Source of the DNA: Variovorax boronicumulans NBRC 103145
GTDB lineage: Bacteria; Pseudomonadota; Gammaproteobacteria; Burkholderiales; Burkholderiaceae_C
Direction: 5' to 3'
Assembly (NCBI RefSeq): GCF_001591345.1
Contig: NZ_BCUS01000009.1
Coordinates: forward strand, 1-64,000
Length of the DNA: 64,000 bases
Position numbers and translations under genes: made by a program. Of this stretch, positions 33,641 to 42,815 are shown in pieces. The notes under the pieces are model-generated. The model did not search any database. It was not told the origin of the DNA and worked only from the letters and a program-made list of their open reading frames with translations. Numbering within the stretch: position 1 is the first letter of the stretch; each line of letters opens with the position of its first letter.

Positions 33641-34858
33641 TCAGGCGACGCCCATGCCGGCGTCGCGCACGCGCTCGAAGCACTCGAACTCGCGGTTGAT
33701 CCAGCGCGCGTCGCGCCGCTCCACGCGGCGGATGTAGACCGACTGCACCACGTCGCGCGTGTGGGCGTCGATCTCGACCGGCCCGCGCGGGCTGTCCAGC
33801 CGCAGGCCGCGGAACGCATCCACCAGCCGCTCGACGCCCGCCTTGCCGCCGCGCGCGCCCGGCGCGCTCAGCGCGGCGTCGATGGCCGCGAGCCCGTCGT
33901 GCGCCGCCACGGCGAAGTAGCCCGGGCGCAGGTGGCTGCCGTACTCGGTCTCGAAGGCGCCCGCGAAACGCCGATTGGCCGGCGACTCGTGGGCAAAGGA
34001 ATAGTGGTGGCTGGTGACCAGCCCCTCGGCCAGTTCGCCGATGCCGTCCAGGTAGTGGTCGTCGGTGGCGTCGCCCGTCGCGAGCAGGCGGATGCCGGTG
34101 TCGGCCATGCCGCGGTCGCGCCAGAACTTCAGGAAGATGGCGGGCATCTGGCCCGAGGGCAGGAAGAAGAACACGGCCTGCGGCTTGAGCTCGCGCAGGC
34201 GCAGCATGTAGGCCGAATAGTCGAGCGTGTTCAGCGGCACGCGCAGCATCGCGCCCACGCGCCCGCCGCCCGCGGTGATGCCGGAGACGAAGGCGCTCTC
34301 GGCGTCCACGCCCGAGGCGTAGTCGGCCACCACGGTGCACACGTCGCGCAGCCCCTGCTGCAGCGCCCAGCGCGCCAGCGGCGCCGTGACCTGCGCGATG
34401 GTGAACGACACCCGCACCATGAACGGCGAACGCCCGGGGATGCCCGAGGAGGCGGCGTTCATGATGACGGTCGGCACGCGCGCCTGCGTGGCGACGGTGC
34501 CGACGGCGTAGGCGTTGGAGCTGAAGTCCAGCCCCGTGAGCAGGTCGACGCGCTCGCTCTCGATGAGGTCCTGCGCCTGGCGCCGCGCCTGTTCGGGCGC
34601 GCTGCCGGGCACGTCGCGGCGCAGCAGCTCCACCGGCCGGCCCGCGATCTGCTGCTTGTGGTCGGCCAGCCAGACCGCCATGCCGGCGTCGAACTGGCGC
34701 CCGCCGCCCGCATAAGGCCCCGACCACGAACCGATGACCCCGATGCGCAACGGCCGCACACGCGCCAGCACCAGCGAGGGCGCCGCGAGCGAGCCCGCGA
34801 GTAAGCCCAAAGCATGCCGGCGCGTCGGCCCGAATGCTACTTTTTCAGTAGCACGCAT
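33641..34858 (-). CDS. ABC transporter substrate-binding protein, Leu/Ile/Val type, with Tat-like signal
   Basis: 405 residues from ATG at 34858 (a GTG 48 bases upstream is possible). The N-terminus has a twin-arginine signal, FGPTRRHALGLLAGSLAAPS. The periplasmic-binding fold reads IGVIGSWSGPYAGGGRQFDA, VDLLTGLDFSSNAYAV, VVADYASGVDAESAF and FFLPSGQMPAIFLKFW. It resembles branched-chain amino acid or urea/amide binding proteins. No permease or ATPase gene lies next to it, so it must use components encoded elsewhere. Confidence 0.85.
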   Translation of the reverse strand: MRATEKVAFGPTRRHALGLLAGSLAAPSLVLARVRPLRIGVIGSWSGPYAGGGRQFDAGMAVWLADHKQQIAGRPVELLRRDVPGSAPEQARRQAQDLIESERVDLLTGLDFSSNAYAVGTVATQARVPTVIMNAASSGIPGRSPFMVRVSFTIAQVTAPLARWALQQGLRDVCTVVADYASGVDAESAFVSGITAGGGRVGAMLRVPLNTLDYSAYMLRLRELKPQAVFFFLPSGQMPAIFLKFWRDRGMADTGIRLLATGDATDDHYLDGIGELAEGLVTSHHYSFAHESPANRRFAGAFETEYGSHLRPGYFAVAAHDGLAAIDAALSAPGARGGKAGVERLVDAFRGLRLDSPRGPVEIDAHTRDVVQSVYIRRVERRDARWINREFECFERVRDAGMGVA

Positions 34859-34954
34859 CGCCCGTGTGGCGGGCGCTGTGGGCGGGTTGATGTCTGGAGC
34901 AGGCACGAGGAACAGTGTACGCAGCCACCGTCCGCAGGCAAGTCCACGGAAGGC

Positions 34955-35719
34955 TTAGACCTTCGAGAAATCGGGCTTGCGCTTCTCCATGAACGCACCG
35001 AAAGCCTCCTTCGCGGCCGGCTCGCGCAGCATGCGACCGAAGCTCGCGCCTTCTTCGCCCATGCGTTCGAGCACGGCGGGCATCTGCGTCTTCTTCAGCA
35101 GGCGCTTGGTTTCGATCAGCGCGCTCAGCGGCTTGGCCGCGAGCTTGCGCGCCTGCGTCTGGGCGATGCCATTGGCTTCGGTCGGCGGCACCACGCGGTT
35201 GACCAGGCCCACTTCGAGCGCGGCCTCGGCCATGAAGGGCTCGCCCAGCAGCAGGGCTTCGGCGGCGCGGTGGTAGCCCAGCATCTGCGGCACGAGCAGG
35301 CTCGATGCGGCCTCGGGGCACAGGCCCAGGTTGACGAAGGGCATCGAGAAGGCCGCGTTGTCGCCCGCGTAGACGAGGTCGCAGTGGAACAGCATCGTGG
35401 TGCCGATGCCCACGGCCGGGCCGCACACGGCCGCGACGATGGGCTTGGGGAAGGTGGCGATGCCGCGCAGGAAGCGGAACACCGGCGACTCCTGCGTGGA
35501 GGCCGGGCCGTTGAGGAAATCGCCGATGTCGTTGCCGGCGCTGAAGATCGTCGGGTCGCCCTGGATCAGCACGCAGCGCACGGCGGCTTCGCTCTCGGCC
35601 GTGGCGAGCGCGTCGGCCAGCGCGGCGTACATGCTGCTGGTGATCGAGTTCTTCTTGTCGACGCGGTTGAAGGTGATGGTCATCACGCCGGCTTCGGTGT
35701 GGACGAGGATGTCGCTCAT
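34955..35719 (-). CDS. Enoyl-CoA hydratase/isomerase
   Basis: 254 residues from ATG at 35719 with AAGGAAA upstream. Crotonase fold: ITFNRVDKKNSITSSMYAAL, the first oxyanion-hole strand IFSAGNDIGDFL and the second in AAVCGPAVGIGTTMLFHCDL, then FVNLGLCPEAASSLLVPQML. The usual catalytic Glu positions fall in PEAAS, more like the enoyl-CoA isomerase subgroup than a classical hydratase. Its C-terminus ends FMEKRKPDFSKV. It is the last acyl-CoA gene of the minus-strand cluster. Confidence 0.9.
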   Translation of the reverse strand: MSDILVHTEAGVMTITFNRVDKKNSITSSMYAALADALATAESEAAVRCVLIQGDPTIFSAGNDIGDFLNGPASTQESPVFRFLRGIATFPKPIVAAVCGPAVGIGTTMLFHCDLVYAGDNAAFSMPFVNLGLCPEAASSLLVPQMLGYHRAAEALLLGEPFMAEAALEVGLVNRVVPPTEANGIAQTQARKLAAKPLSALIETKRLLKKTQMPAVLERMGEEGASFGRMLREPAAKEAFGAFMEKRKPDFSKV

Positions 35720-35749
35720 GGGATTTCCTTGAAACAAAAAATGGACAAC

Positions 35750-35770
35750 GCCACGCTCATCGAGCGTGGC
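35750..35770 (-). terminator. Hairpin after the DsbA-like gene
   Basis: GCCACGCTC and GAGCGTGGC form a 9-bp stem with a 3-base loop, followed on the minus strand by a T-rich stretch (ATTTTTTG) 10 bases later. It lies between the DsbA-like isomerase gene and the enoyl-CoA hydratase gene, just next to a copy of the 90-bp repeat. Confidence 0.6.
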
Positions 35771-35776
35771 TCCTTC

Positions 35777-35867
35777 GGGAGACACCGCGGAACCGGCTTT
35801 GCCGGGCCGCAGGTGTCGCCCCCTGCAAGGGGGTTGGCGGCCACACGAAGTGGGCAAGCCTGGGGGT
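35777..35867. repeat. Structured intergenic repeat, copy A (about 90 bp)
   Basis: One of three related copies (others at 39082 and 42816). Order of elements: GACACCGCGGAACCGGC, TTT, GCCGGGCCGCAGGTGTC, then CCCCCTGCAAGGGGG and ACACGAAGTG. GACACC pairs with GGTGTC, CCGGC with GCCGG and CCCCCT with AGGGGG, so two hairpins form in DNA or RNA. All three copies lie in gaps between minus-strand acyl-CoA genes in the same orientation. Confidence 0.85.
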
Positions 35868-35872
35868 GTGCA

Positions 35873-36463
35873 TCAGATCAGCGATTCGCGGACGAAATCG
35901 AGGCGGTCCTGGCCCCAGAACATCTGGTCGCCGACGAACATGGTGGGGGCGCCGAACACGCCGCGCTCCACCGCCTCCTGCGTGACCGCCTTGAGGCGGT
36001 CTTTCACTTCCTGCGCGCCGGCCAGCGCGAGCAGGCCCGCAGCGTCGAAGCCCGCATTTTGCAAGACGGCGCCGACGGTCGCGGGGTCGTTGAGGTTCTT
36101 CGGCTCGACCCACATTGCATGGAACACCGCGTCGATGTAGGCGCCGAAGCGCTCGGGCATCTGCATCTGCACGCCGGTGGCGCCGCGCATCAGCAGCAGC
36201 GTGTTGATCGGGAAGTGCGGGTTGTGCACGAAGGGCACGCCGTAGCGCCTGGCGAAGCGCTGCAGATCGGTCGTGAGGTACGGGCCCTTGGCCTTGATCT
36301 CGGCGGGCGAATGGTTGCCCGTGGCCTGGAACACGCCGCCCAGCAGCATGGGCTTCCAGACCAGCTCGGCGCCGGTGTCGGCGCACACGTGCGGCAGCTG
36401 CGTGGCGGCCAGGTAGGCGGCGGGGCTGCCGACGTCGAAATAGAACGCGACGGATTTCGTCAT
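35873..36463 (-). CDS. DsbA-family protein, 2-hydroxychromene-2-carboxylate isomerase-like
   Basis: 196 residues from ATG at 36463. The thioredoxin-type start VAFYFDVGSPAAYLAATQLP lacks a CXXC pair and has the Ser of glutathione-dependent isomerases. Other elements: LVWKPMLLGGVFQATGNHSP, YGVPFVHNPHFPINTL, and the ending GVFGAPTMFVGDQMFWGQDR (cis-Pro loop). Relatives isomerise aromatic degradation intermediates with glutathione. Here it sits among acyl-CoA genes and its substrate is unclear. Confidence 0.87.
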   Translation of the reverse strand: MTKSVAFYFDVGSPAAYLAATQLPHVCADTGAELVWKPMLLGGVFQATGNHSPAEIKAKGPYLTTDLQRFARRYGVPFVHNPHFPINTLLLMRGATGVQMQMPERFGAYIDAVFHAMWVEPKNLNDPATVGAVLQNAGFDAAGLLALAGAQEVKDRLKAVTQEAVERGVFGAPTMFVGDQMFWGQDRLDFVRESLI

Positions 36464-36518
36464 GGGTGTCGTCTCCTTGGGGCTGTGCGTCGCGCCGCGA
36501 TGCGAAGCGCGGCGCCGG

Positions 36519-37265
36519 TCAGAACTTCTCGGACCAGGGGCGCAGGTCCAGCTCGTGTGTCCACGCATCGCGCGGCTGCGCATGCAGCATCCAGTAGCTG
36601 TCGGCGATGTGGTCCGGGTTCAGGATGCCGTCGCTGTCCTTGAGCGCATAGCGCTCGGGGAAGTTGCTGCGGATGAACTCGGTGTCGATGGCGCCGTCGA
36701 CCACGACGTGCGCGACGTGGATGCCCTGCGGCCCCAGCTCGCGCGCCATCGATTGGGCCAACGCGCGCAGGGCCATCTTGGCGCCCGAGAAGGCACCGAA
36801 GTTGGCGGCGCCGCGCAGCGAGGCCGTCGCGCCCGTGAAGATGATCGTGCCGCGATGGCCGCCGGCGGGCATCTCGCGCGCCACCATGCGCTTCGCCACT
36901 TCGCGGCCATTGAGGAAGCCCGAGAAGCAGGCCATCTCCCACACCTTGAAGTACTTGCGCGCGGATTCGGTGAGGATGCTCTCCGGCACGTTCGCGCCGA
37001 TGTTGAACACCATCACCTCGATCGGCCCGACAGTCGATTCGATCTGCTCGATGAGCGCCACCACTTCTTCTTCCTTGCGTGCATCGCAGGCGAAGGCGTG
37101 GGCCCGGCCGCCGTCAGCCTCGATCTGCGCCACCAGCGGCTGCAGCTTGTCGAGGCTGCGCCGCGTGACGCAGGTGGCGTAGCCCTCGCGCGCGAAGCGG
37201 CGGGCGATGGCGCCGCCAGTGGCATCGCCCGCGCCGACGATGAGAGCGGTCTTGGTGAGCGTCAT
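36519..37265 (-). CDS. Short-chain dehydrogenase/reductase
   Basis: 248 residues from ATG at 37265. It has ALIVGAGDATGGAIARRFAR (variant of the TGxxxGxG motif), VMVFNIGANVPESIL in place of NNAG, and FGAFSGAKMALRALAQSMAR, where the active Tyr of YxxxK is replaced by Phe or Ser (FSGAK). The canonical catalytic Tyr is thus missing, so activity may differ from a classical SDR. The gene begins four bases after the thioesterase stop. Confidence 0.85.
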   Translation of the reverse strand: MTLTKTALIVGAGDATGGAIARRFAREGYATCVTRRSLDKLQPLVAQIEADGGRAHAFACDARKEEEVVALIEQIESTVGPIEVMVFNIGANVPESILTESARKYFKVWEMACFSGFLNGREVAKRMVAREMPAGGHRGTIIFTGATASLRGAANFGAFSGAKMALRALAQSMARELGPQGIHVAHVVVDGAIDTEFIRSNFPERYALKDSDGILNPDHIADSYWMLHAQPRDAWTHELDLRPWSEKF

Positions 37266-37269
37266 CGCG

Positions 37270-38109
37270 TCATTCCTTGTAGTAGACGATCTGGTTGGAC
37301 GTGGCCAGCAACGCGCCCTTCTCGCTCCACAGCTGCGCCTTCTGGTCGAAGAAACCGTTGAAGAACTGCTGCCCCGCCGCGCAGCCCAGCAGGTAGCCCG
37401 TGCCGACCTCGGCCAGCTCGGCGGCGCCGACATGGAAGTAGGTGGTGATCGACACCGTGCCCGCAGGCACGTGCGTGGCGCGGCGCAGCCACACGCGCGG
37501 GTAGAACACGTCGCTCAACGCGGCGAGCGAGGCGAAGTCGAGCGGGCGGGCCTGCGCGTCGCGCACCCACAGGCGCGTTTCGCTGTGCTGCAGGCTGCCG
37601 TCCCACTTGGCGGGAATGCCACCGCTGAAGGGGCGCATCTCGTACTGCTCGAGCCAGGCCACGCCCGACGGGCCGATGCGGATGCGATCGACGGCCTCGG
37701 GCTTGGGCGCCTCGGGCATCGTGAGGTCGGCCTGGCTCCAGGTGTCGCGGCGCGCGGCCGTGACCACGGTGGCGGTGGTCGTCATGTTCGCGGTGCCGTC
37801 GGCGCCGGGCTGCGTGATCGTCACCGTCCAGTGCTGCGTCGAGCGGTTGGTGCGCACGGCGGTCGCCTGGATGTCGAACGCGCCCTCGCCGAGCGCGGCC
37901 GCGTAGTTGACGGTCAGCGCGATGGGCGTGCCGAGCAGGTCGGGGTGCTGGAGCACCGCCTGCAGCGCCAGCGCCGCGGTGGTGCCGCCGAACGGGCCGA
38001 CCATGTTCCAGTAGTCGGGACTCGTGGTGCCCGTGAAGTGCCCCACGCGGATGTCGCTGTGGTGCAGGGCCAGGGCTTTGTCGAGGGGGTGTGGGGTCGT
38101 GCTGCTCAT
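37270..38109 (-). CDS. Acyl-CoA thioesterase, TesB-like double hotdog
   Basis: 279 residues from ATG at 38109. Two hotdog halves: YWNMVGPFGGTTAALALQAV with the first oxyanion loop, TPIALTVNYAAALGEGAFDI, and a second half with SLAALSDVFYPRVWLRRATH and VSITTYFHV. TesB-like enzymes hydrolyse medium and long acyl-CoA. Tightly packed with the SDR gene downstream and 32 bases from the alpha/beta hydrolase upstream. Confidence 0.87.
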   Translation of the reverse strand: MSSTTPHPLDKALALHHSDIRVGHFTGTTSPDYWNMVGPFGGTTAALALQAVLQHPDLLGTPIALTVNYAAALGEGAFDIQATAVRTNRSTQHWTVTITQPGADGTANMTTTATVVTAARRDTWSQADLTMPEAPKPEAVDRIRIGPSGVAWLEQYEMRPFSGGIPAKWDGSLQHSETRLWVRDAQARPLDFASLAALSDVFYPRVWLRRATHVPAGTVSITTYFHVGAAELAEVGTGYLLGCAAGQQFFNGFFDQKAQLWSEKGALLATSNQIVYYKE

Positions 38110-38141
38110 GGTGATCGCCAGTGTGCCTGCGGAGGATGACG

Positions 38142-39047
38142 TCACGCAGTCGTGTGCGGGACGTTGGCGTGCTGCACTGCCGCAGGCGCGGTCAGCGCGG
38201 CAAGCCGGTGCAGCTTGTCGAGCGTGCTCGGCCACAGGCTCTGGCTGAACTGCTCGCGGAAGAAACCGAAGTGGCCGATGCGCCGCGCCTGCACGTCGGC
38301 CGGCGCGATGCGCTCGACCGCGCTCGGCGCGCCTGCGTAGAAACTCACGAGGCTGCGCGTGCCGGCGTGCGTCATCAGTTCGTCGTCGGTCATCGAGAGC
38401 GCGAGCACCGGGAAGCGCACGCGCGCATAGCTTTGCAGCGCGGGCTCACCCTCGGCGCCCACGCTGTAGCGCGGGTTCAGGCACCAGCGGCGCCATTGCA
38501 GGATCACGCCGCGCGGCAGGTCGCCGACCTTCTTCAGCTTGCGGCCGGGGAAGTAGCCCCACAGGCGCGTCGCCAGCGGCACCAGCACGAACCAGAAATA
38601 CAGGATGCTGCGCCGCAGCTTCGGCGCGTTCTCGCGCCAGTAGCCGCTGCCGGCCGCGATGCTCACGAGGCCGTCGACCTGCCCGGGCCGCTGCAGGAAA
38701 CCCGGCAACTGCGCGCCGAGGCTGTGGCCCAGCAGGTACAGCGGCTGGTCGGGCAGCGCGGCCTTGGCGGCGTCGATCACCGCCTCGTAGTCGCGCGCCC
38801 AGTCGAACAGGTCGGCCTGGAAACCACGCAGCGGCGCATCGCCGAGCGAGTCGCCGCTGCCGCGGTAGTCGAAGGTCCAGACCCGCAGGCCCTGCCCCGC
38901 GAGCCAGTGCGCGAAGGGCTCGTAGAACGACTGGCGCACGCCCATCGCACCGCCGATGACGATGCTGGCGCGCGGAGCGCCGGCGGGGTCGTAGCGGCGC
39001 ACCGCCACGTGGGCGCCGGCGTCGACCGGCAGAACCTGCTGTTGCAT
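38142..39047 (-). CDS. Alpha/beta hydrolase
   Basis: 301 residues from ATG at 39047, with GAGAAGGGC upstream. Features: VWTFDYRGSGDSLGDAPLRG, the nucleophile elbow LYLLGHSLGAQLPGFL, VSIAAGSGYWRENAP and the His near the end in RIGHFGFFREQF. Relatives are serum-type or lipid-ester hydrolases. It could release acyl chains for the cluster's oxidation enzymes, but the substrate is not known. Confidence 0.85.
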   Translation of the reverse strand: MQQQVLPVDAGAHVAVRRYDPAGAPRASIVIGGAMGVRQSFYEPFAHWLAGQGLRVWTFDYRGSGDSLGDAPLRGFQADLFDWARDYEAVIDAAKAALPDQPLYLLGHSLGAQLPGFLQRPGQVDGLVSIAAGSGYWRENAPKLRRSILYFWFVLVPLATRLWGYFPGRKLKKVGDLPRGVILQWRRWCLNPRYSVGAEGEPALQSYARVRFPVLALSMTDDELMTHAGTRSLVSFYAGAPSAVERIAPADVQARRIGHFGFFREQFSQSLWPSTLDKLHRLAALTAPAAVQHANVPHTTA

Positions 39048-39081
39048 GCCCTTCTCCTCAAAACAGACACGGTCCCCTCGC

Positions 39082-39172
39082 GAGACACCGCGGAACCGGC
39101 TTTGCCGGGCCGCTGGTGTCGCCCCCTGCAAGGGGGTTGGCGAAGCGACACGAAGTGCGCGAAGACTGGGGG
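39082..39172. repeat. Structured intergenic repeat, copy B (about 90 bp)
   Basis: Nearly identical to copy A through GACACCGCGGAACCGGC, GCCGGGCCGC, GGTGTCG and CCCCCTGCAAGGGGG, then ACACGAAGTG. It fills most of the gap between the thiolase (ending 39178) and the alpha/beta hydrolase gene (starting 39047). Confidence 0.85.
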
Positions 39173-39177
39173 TTAGC

Positions 39178-40377
39178 TCAAACCCTTTCAAAAATGCCCG
39201 CTGCGCCCTGCCCCATGCCCACGCACATCGTGACCATGCCGTACTTCAGCTTCTCGCGGCGCAGCGCGTGCACCACGGTGGCCGCGCGGATCGCGCCGGT
39301 TGCGCCCAGCGGGTGGCCCAGTGCAATGGCGCCGCCCATCGGGTTGACCTTCGACGGGTCGAGCCCCAGCGTGTTCATCACCGCGAGCGATTGCGCGGCG
39401 AAGGCTTCGTTGAGTTCGAACCAGTCGATGTCCTCGTGCTTCAGGCCGGCATAGCGCAGCGCGGCCGGAATCGCCTCGATCGGGCCGATGCCCATGATGT
39501 GCGGCGGCACGCCCTTGCTCGCGAAGCTCACGAAGCGCGCGAGCGGCGTGAGGCCGTACTGCTTGATGGCCTTCTCGCTGGCCAGGATCAGCGCGCCCGC
39601 GCCGTCCGAGGTCTGCGAGCTGTTGCCGGCCGTCACCGTGCCGCGCGCGGCAAACACGGTGCGCAGCTTGGCCAGGCCTTCGATGCTGGTGTCGGGGCGC
39701 GCGCCTTCGTCCAGGCTCACGGTGCGGGTCTTGGCGATCGACTCGCCGGTTTCCAGGTTCGGCGTGCGGTCGGTCACTTCGATCGGCGTGATCTCGTCGG
39801 CGAACTTGCCGGCGGCCTGCGCGGCCAGTGCCTTCTGGTGCGAGGCCAGCGCGAACGCGTCCTGCGCCTCGCGGCTCACCTTCCACTGCTGCGCGACCTT
39901 CTCGGCCGTGAGGCCCATGCCGTAGGCGATGCCCACGTCGCCTTCGCGCTCGAAGATGGAAGGCGACAGCGAGGGCGAGTTGCCCATCATCGGCACCATG
40001 CTCATGCTCTCGACACCGGCCGCGATCATCACGTCGGCCTCGCCGACGCGGATGCGGTCTGCCGCCATCTGCACGGCCGACAGGCCCGAGGCGCAGAAGC
40101 GGTTCACGGTGATGCCGCCGATGCTGGTGGGCAGACCCGCCAGCACCGCGCCGATGCGCGCGACGTTCAGGCCCTGCTGCGATTCGGGAATCGCGCAGCC
40201 GCAGATGATGTCTTCGATGGCCTTGGGGTCCAGGCCCGGCACGGCAGCGAGTGCGGCCTTCAGCGTGGTCGCGAGCAGGTCGTCGGGACGGTAGTTGCGG
40301 AAGTAGCCGCGGTGCGACTTGCCGATGGGCGTGCGGGTGGCGGAGACGATGTAGGCGTCTTGTACTTGCTTGCTCAT
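39178..40377 (-). CDS. fadA: Acetyl-CoA acyltransferase (thiolase)
   Basis: 399 residues from ATG at 40377. Active-site Cys95 in TVNRFCASGLSAVQ, MGNSPSLS, the WFELNEAFAAQSLAVMNTLG region, GHPLGATGAIRAATVVHAL with the catalytic His, and the second Cys in MVTMCVGMGQGAAGIF. It cleaves 3-ketoacyl-CoA to acetyl-CoA and a shortened acyl-CoA. It starts 11 bases after the multifunctional protein's stop, forming a fadBA-like pair. Confidence 0.95.
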   Translation of the reverse strand: MSKQVQDAYIVSATRTPIGKSHRGYFRNYRPDDLLATTLKAALAAVPGLDPKAIEDIICGCAIPESQQGLNVARIGAVLAGLPTSIGGITVNRFCASGLSAVQMAADRIRVGEADVMIAAGVESMSMVPMMGNSPSLSPSIFEREGDVGIAYGMGLTAEKVAQQWKVSREAQDAFALASHQKALAAQAAGKFADEITPIEVTDRTPNLETGESIAKTRTVSLDEGARPDTSIEGLAKLRTVFAARGTVTAGNSSQTSDGAGALILASEKAIKQYGLTPLARFVSFASKGVPPHIMGIGPIEAIPAALRYAGLKHEDIDWFELNEAFAAQSLAVMNTLGLDPSKVNPMGGAIALGHPLGATGAIRAATVVHALRREKLKYGMVTMCVGMGQGAAGIFERV

Positions 40378-40388
40378 GAAATCTGTCC

Positions 40389-42788
40389 TTAGTTGCGCAC
40401 GGGCTTGCCGGTGCTGAGCATCCCCATGATGCGTTCCTGCGTCTTGGGGTGCACGATGAGCGAGCAGAACGCCTTGCGTTCCAGCGTCATCAGGTATTCC
40501 TCGCTCACGAGCGAGCCCGCGTCCACGTCGCCGCCGGTGACCACGTTGGCGATCAGGCTGGCAATGTGGAAGTCGTGCGCGCTGATGAAGCCGCCGTCGC
40601 GCATGTTCACCAACTGGCCCTTGATCGTCGCGGCGCCGCTGCGGCCGGCCACGCGGAAGGTGCGGCGCAGCGGCGGGCGGTAGCCGGCGTCGGCCATGGC
40701 CTTGGCCTGCTGCAGTGCCACGTAGAGCAGCTCGTCCTTGTTCGGCACGATCACGTCGCTGTCGAGCAGATAACCGAGCTTCTTCGAGTCGAGCGCACCG
40801 GTGCCGACCTTCGCCATCGCCGCGGCGGTGAAGCCTTCGGTGAGGAACGGCAGCAGGTCGGTGCCCGTCGAGGCCGATGCGTTCTCCGCAGCGCGGCGTG
40901 CGATGTAGGTCAGGCCGCCCGCGCCGGGGATCAGGCCCACGCCGACTTCGACCAGGCCGATGTAGCTTTCCATCGCGACGACGCGCTTGGCCGAGTGGAT
41001 GGCCAGCTCGCAGCCGCCGCCCAGCGCCATGCCGCGCACGGCGGAGATCACCGGCACATTGGCGTAGCGGATCTTGAGCATGACGTTCTGCAGCTCTTCC
41101 TCCGCGCCTTCGACCGCGCCGATGCCCGCGACCACGAAGGCCGGCAGCATCGCCTGCAGGTCGGCGCCGACCGAGAACACATCGTCGGGCGACCAGATCA
41201 CCAGGCCCTTGTATTCGGCCTCGGCCAGGTCGACCGCGGCGCCGAGCGCCTCTGCCACGTCGGGACTGATGGCGTGCATCTTCGACTGGATGCTCGCGAT
41301 GAGCACTTCGCCGTCGAGCGTCCACACGCGCACGTCGCCTTCGTCGCTGATCGTCGTGCCGGCCGTGTTGGCATCGGCCGCGTTCGCGCCCAGCACGCTC
41401 TCGGGGAACAGCTGGCGGTCGTGCACGGGCAGCTTGCGCTGCGGCACGAATTTGTTCTGCGACGCGCTCCACGAGCCTTCGGGCGTGTGCACGCCGCCGG
41501 CCTGCGCGACCGGGCCTTCGAAGACCCACTTGGGCAGCGGCGCCGTGCTGAGTGCCTTGCCAGCGTCGATGTCTTCCTGCACCCACTTGGCGACCTGCGC
41601 CCAGCCGGCTTCCTGCCAGAGTTCGAACGGGCCCTGCTTCATGCCGAAGCCCCAGCGCATCGCGAAGTCGATGTCGCGCGCGCTCTCGGCGATGTCGGCC
41701 AGGTGCACGGCGGCGTAGTGGAAACCGTCGCGCAGGATCGCCCAGAGGAACTGGCCTTGCGGTCCTTCGCTCTCGCGCAGCAGCTTCAGGCGCTCGCCCG
41801 CGGGCTTCTTGAGCATGCGGCCGTACACCTCGTCGGCCTTGGCGCCGGCGGGCACGTACTCGCCGCTCTTCAGGTCGAAGCGCAGGATGTCGCGACCGGC
41901 CTTCTTGAAGAAACCGGCCTTGGTCTTCTGACCCAGGTTGCCCAGCTCCAGCAGCTTGGCGAGCACCGGCGGCGTCGCGAAGTTGGCGTAGAACGGATCG
42001 GTTTCGGCGTTCAGGTTGTCCTGCAGCGTCTTCACGACGTGGGCCATGGTGTCCAGGCCCACCACGTCGGCGGTGCGGAAGGTGCCCGAGCTGGCGCGGC
42101 CCAGCTTCTTGCCGGTGAGGTCGTCCACCACGTCGGGCGTCAAACCGAACTTCTCGACTTCCTTCAGCGTGGCCAGCATGCCGGCGATGCCGACGCGGTT
42201 GGCGATGAAGTTGGGCGTGTCGTGCGCACGCACCACGCCCTTGCCGAGCGTGCTGGTGACGAAGGCCTCGAGGTCGTCGAGCACCTGCGGCTGCGTGGTG
42301 GGCGTGTTGATCAGCTCCACCAGGAACATGTAGCGCGGCGGGTTGAAGAAGTGAATGCCGCAGAAGCGCGGCTTCAGGGCTTCAGGCAGCGCTTCGCTGA
42401 GCTTGGTGATCGACAGGCCCGAGGTGTTCGAGGCCAGGATCGAATGCTTGGCCACGTGGGGCGCGATCTTCTTGTACAGATCGAGCTTCCAGTCCATGCG
42501 CTCGGCAATGGCTTCGATGATGAGGTCGCACTCGCCGAGCTTGGCCAGGTCGTCTTCGTAGTTGGCCTGCTCGATCAGGCCCGCGTCGGCCACATCGCCC
42601 AGGGGCGCGGGCTTGAGCTTCTTGAGGTTGTCGATGGCGCGCGTGACGATGCCGTTCTTCGGGCCTTCCTTGGCGGCCAGGTCGAACAGCACGACAGGCA
42701 CGCGCACGTTGACGAGGTGGGCGGCAATCTGCGCGCCCATCACGCCGGCGCCGAGCACGGCGACCTTCTTCACTTGAAATCGGGACAT
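40389..42788 (-). CDS. fadB: 3-Hydroxyacyl-CoA dehydrogenase / enoyl-CoA hydratase, FadN type
   Basis: 799 residues. The dehydrogenase comes first: KVAVLGAGVMGAQIAAHLVN at about 8-27, then ASNTSGLSITKLSEALP and CGIHFFNPPRYMFLVELI (catalytic His). The hydratase comes second (about 490-700): FSVGADLQAML and ISAVRGMALGGGCELAIHSA with the oxyanion motifs. This domain order is FadN-like, the reverse of Escherichia FadB. It carries out the hydration and oxidation steps of the cycle. Confidence 0.93.
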   Translation of the reverse strand: MSRFQVKKVAVLGAGVMGAQIAAHLVNVRVPVVLFDLAAKEGPKNGIVTRAIDNLKKLKPAPLGDVADAGLIEQANYEDDLAKLGECDLIIEAIAERMDWKLDLYKKIAPHVAKHSILASNTSGLSITKLSEALPEALKPRFCGIHFFNPPRYMFLVELINTPTTQPQVLDDLEAFVTSTLGKGVVRAHDTPNFIANRVGIAGMLATLKEVEKFGLTPDVVDDLTGKKLGRASSGTFRTADVVGLDTMAHVVKTLQDNLNAETDPFYANFATPPVLAKLLELGNLGQKTKAGFFKKAGRDILRFDLKSGEYVPAGAKADEVYGRMLKKPAGERLKLLRESEGPQGQFLWAILRDGFHYAAVHLADIAESARDIDFAMRWGFGMKQGPFELWQEAGWAQVAKWVQEDIDAGKALSTAPLPKWVFEGPVAQAGGVHTPEGSWSASQNKFVPQRKLPVHDRQLFPESVLGANAADANTAGTTISDEGDVRVWTLDGEVLIASIQSKMHAISPDVAEALGAAVDLAEAEYKGLVIWSPDDVFSVGADLQAMLPAFVVAGIGAVEGAEEELQNVMLKIRYANVPVISAVRGMALGGGCELAIHSAKRVVAMESYIGLVEVGVGLIPGAGGLTYIARRAAENASASTGTDLLPFLTEGFTAAAMAKVGTGALDSKKLGYLLDSDVIVPNKDELLYVALQQAKAMADAGYRPPLRRTFRVAGRSGAATIKGQLVNMRDGGFISAHDFHIASLIANVVTGGDVDAGSLVSEEYLMTLERKAFCSLIVHPKTQERIMGMLSTGKPVRN

Positions 42789-42815
42789 GGCTGAGTTTCG
42801 AAGTTATGAATCAGT

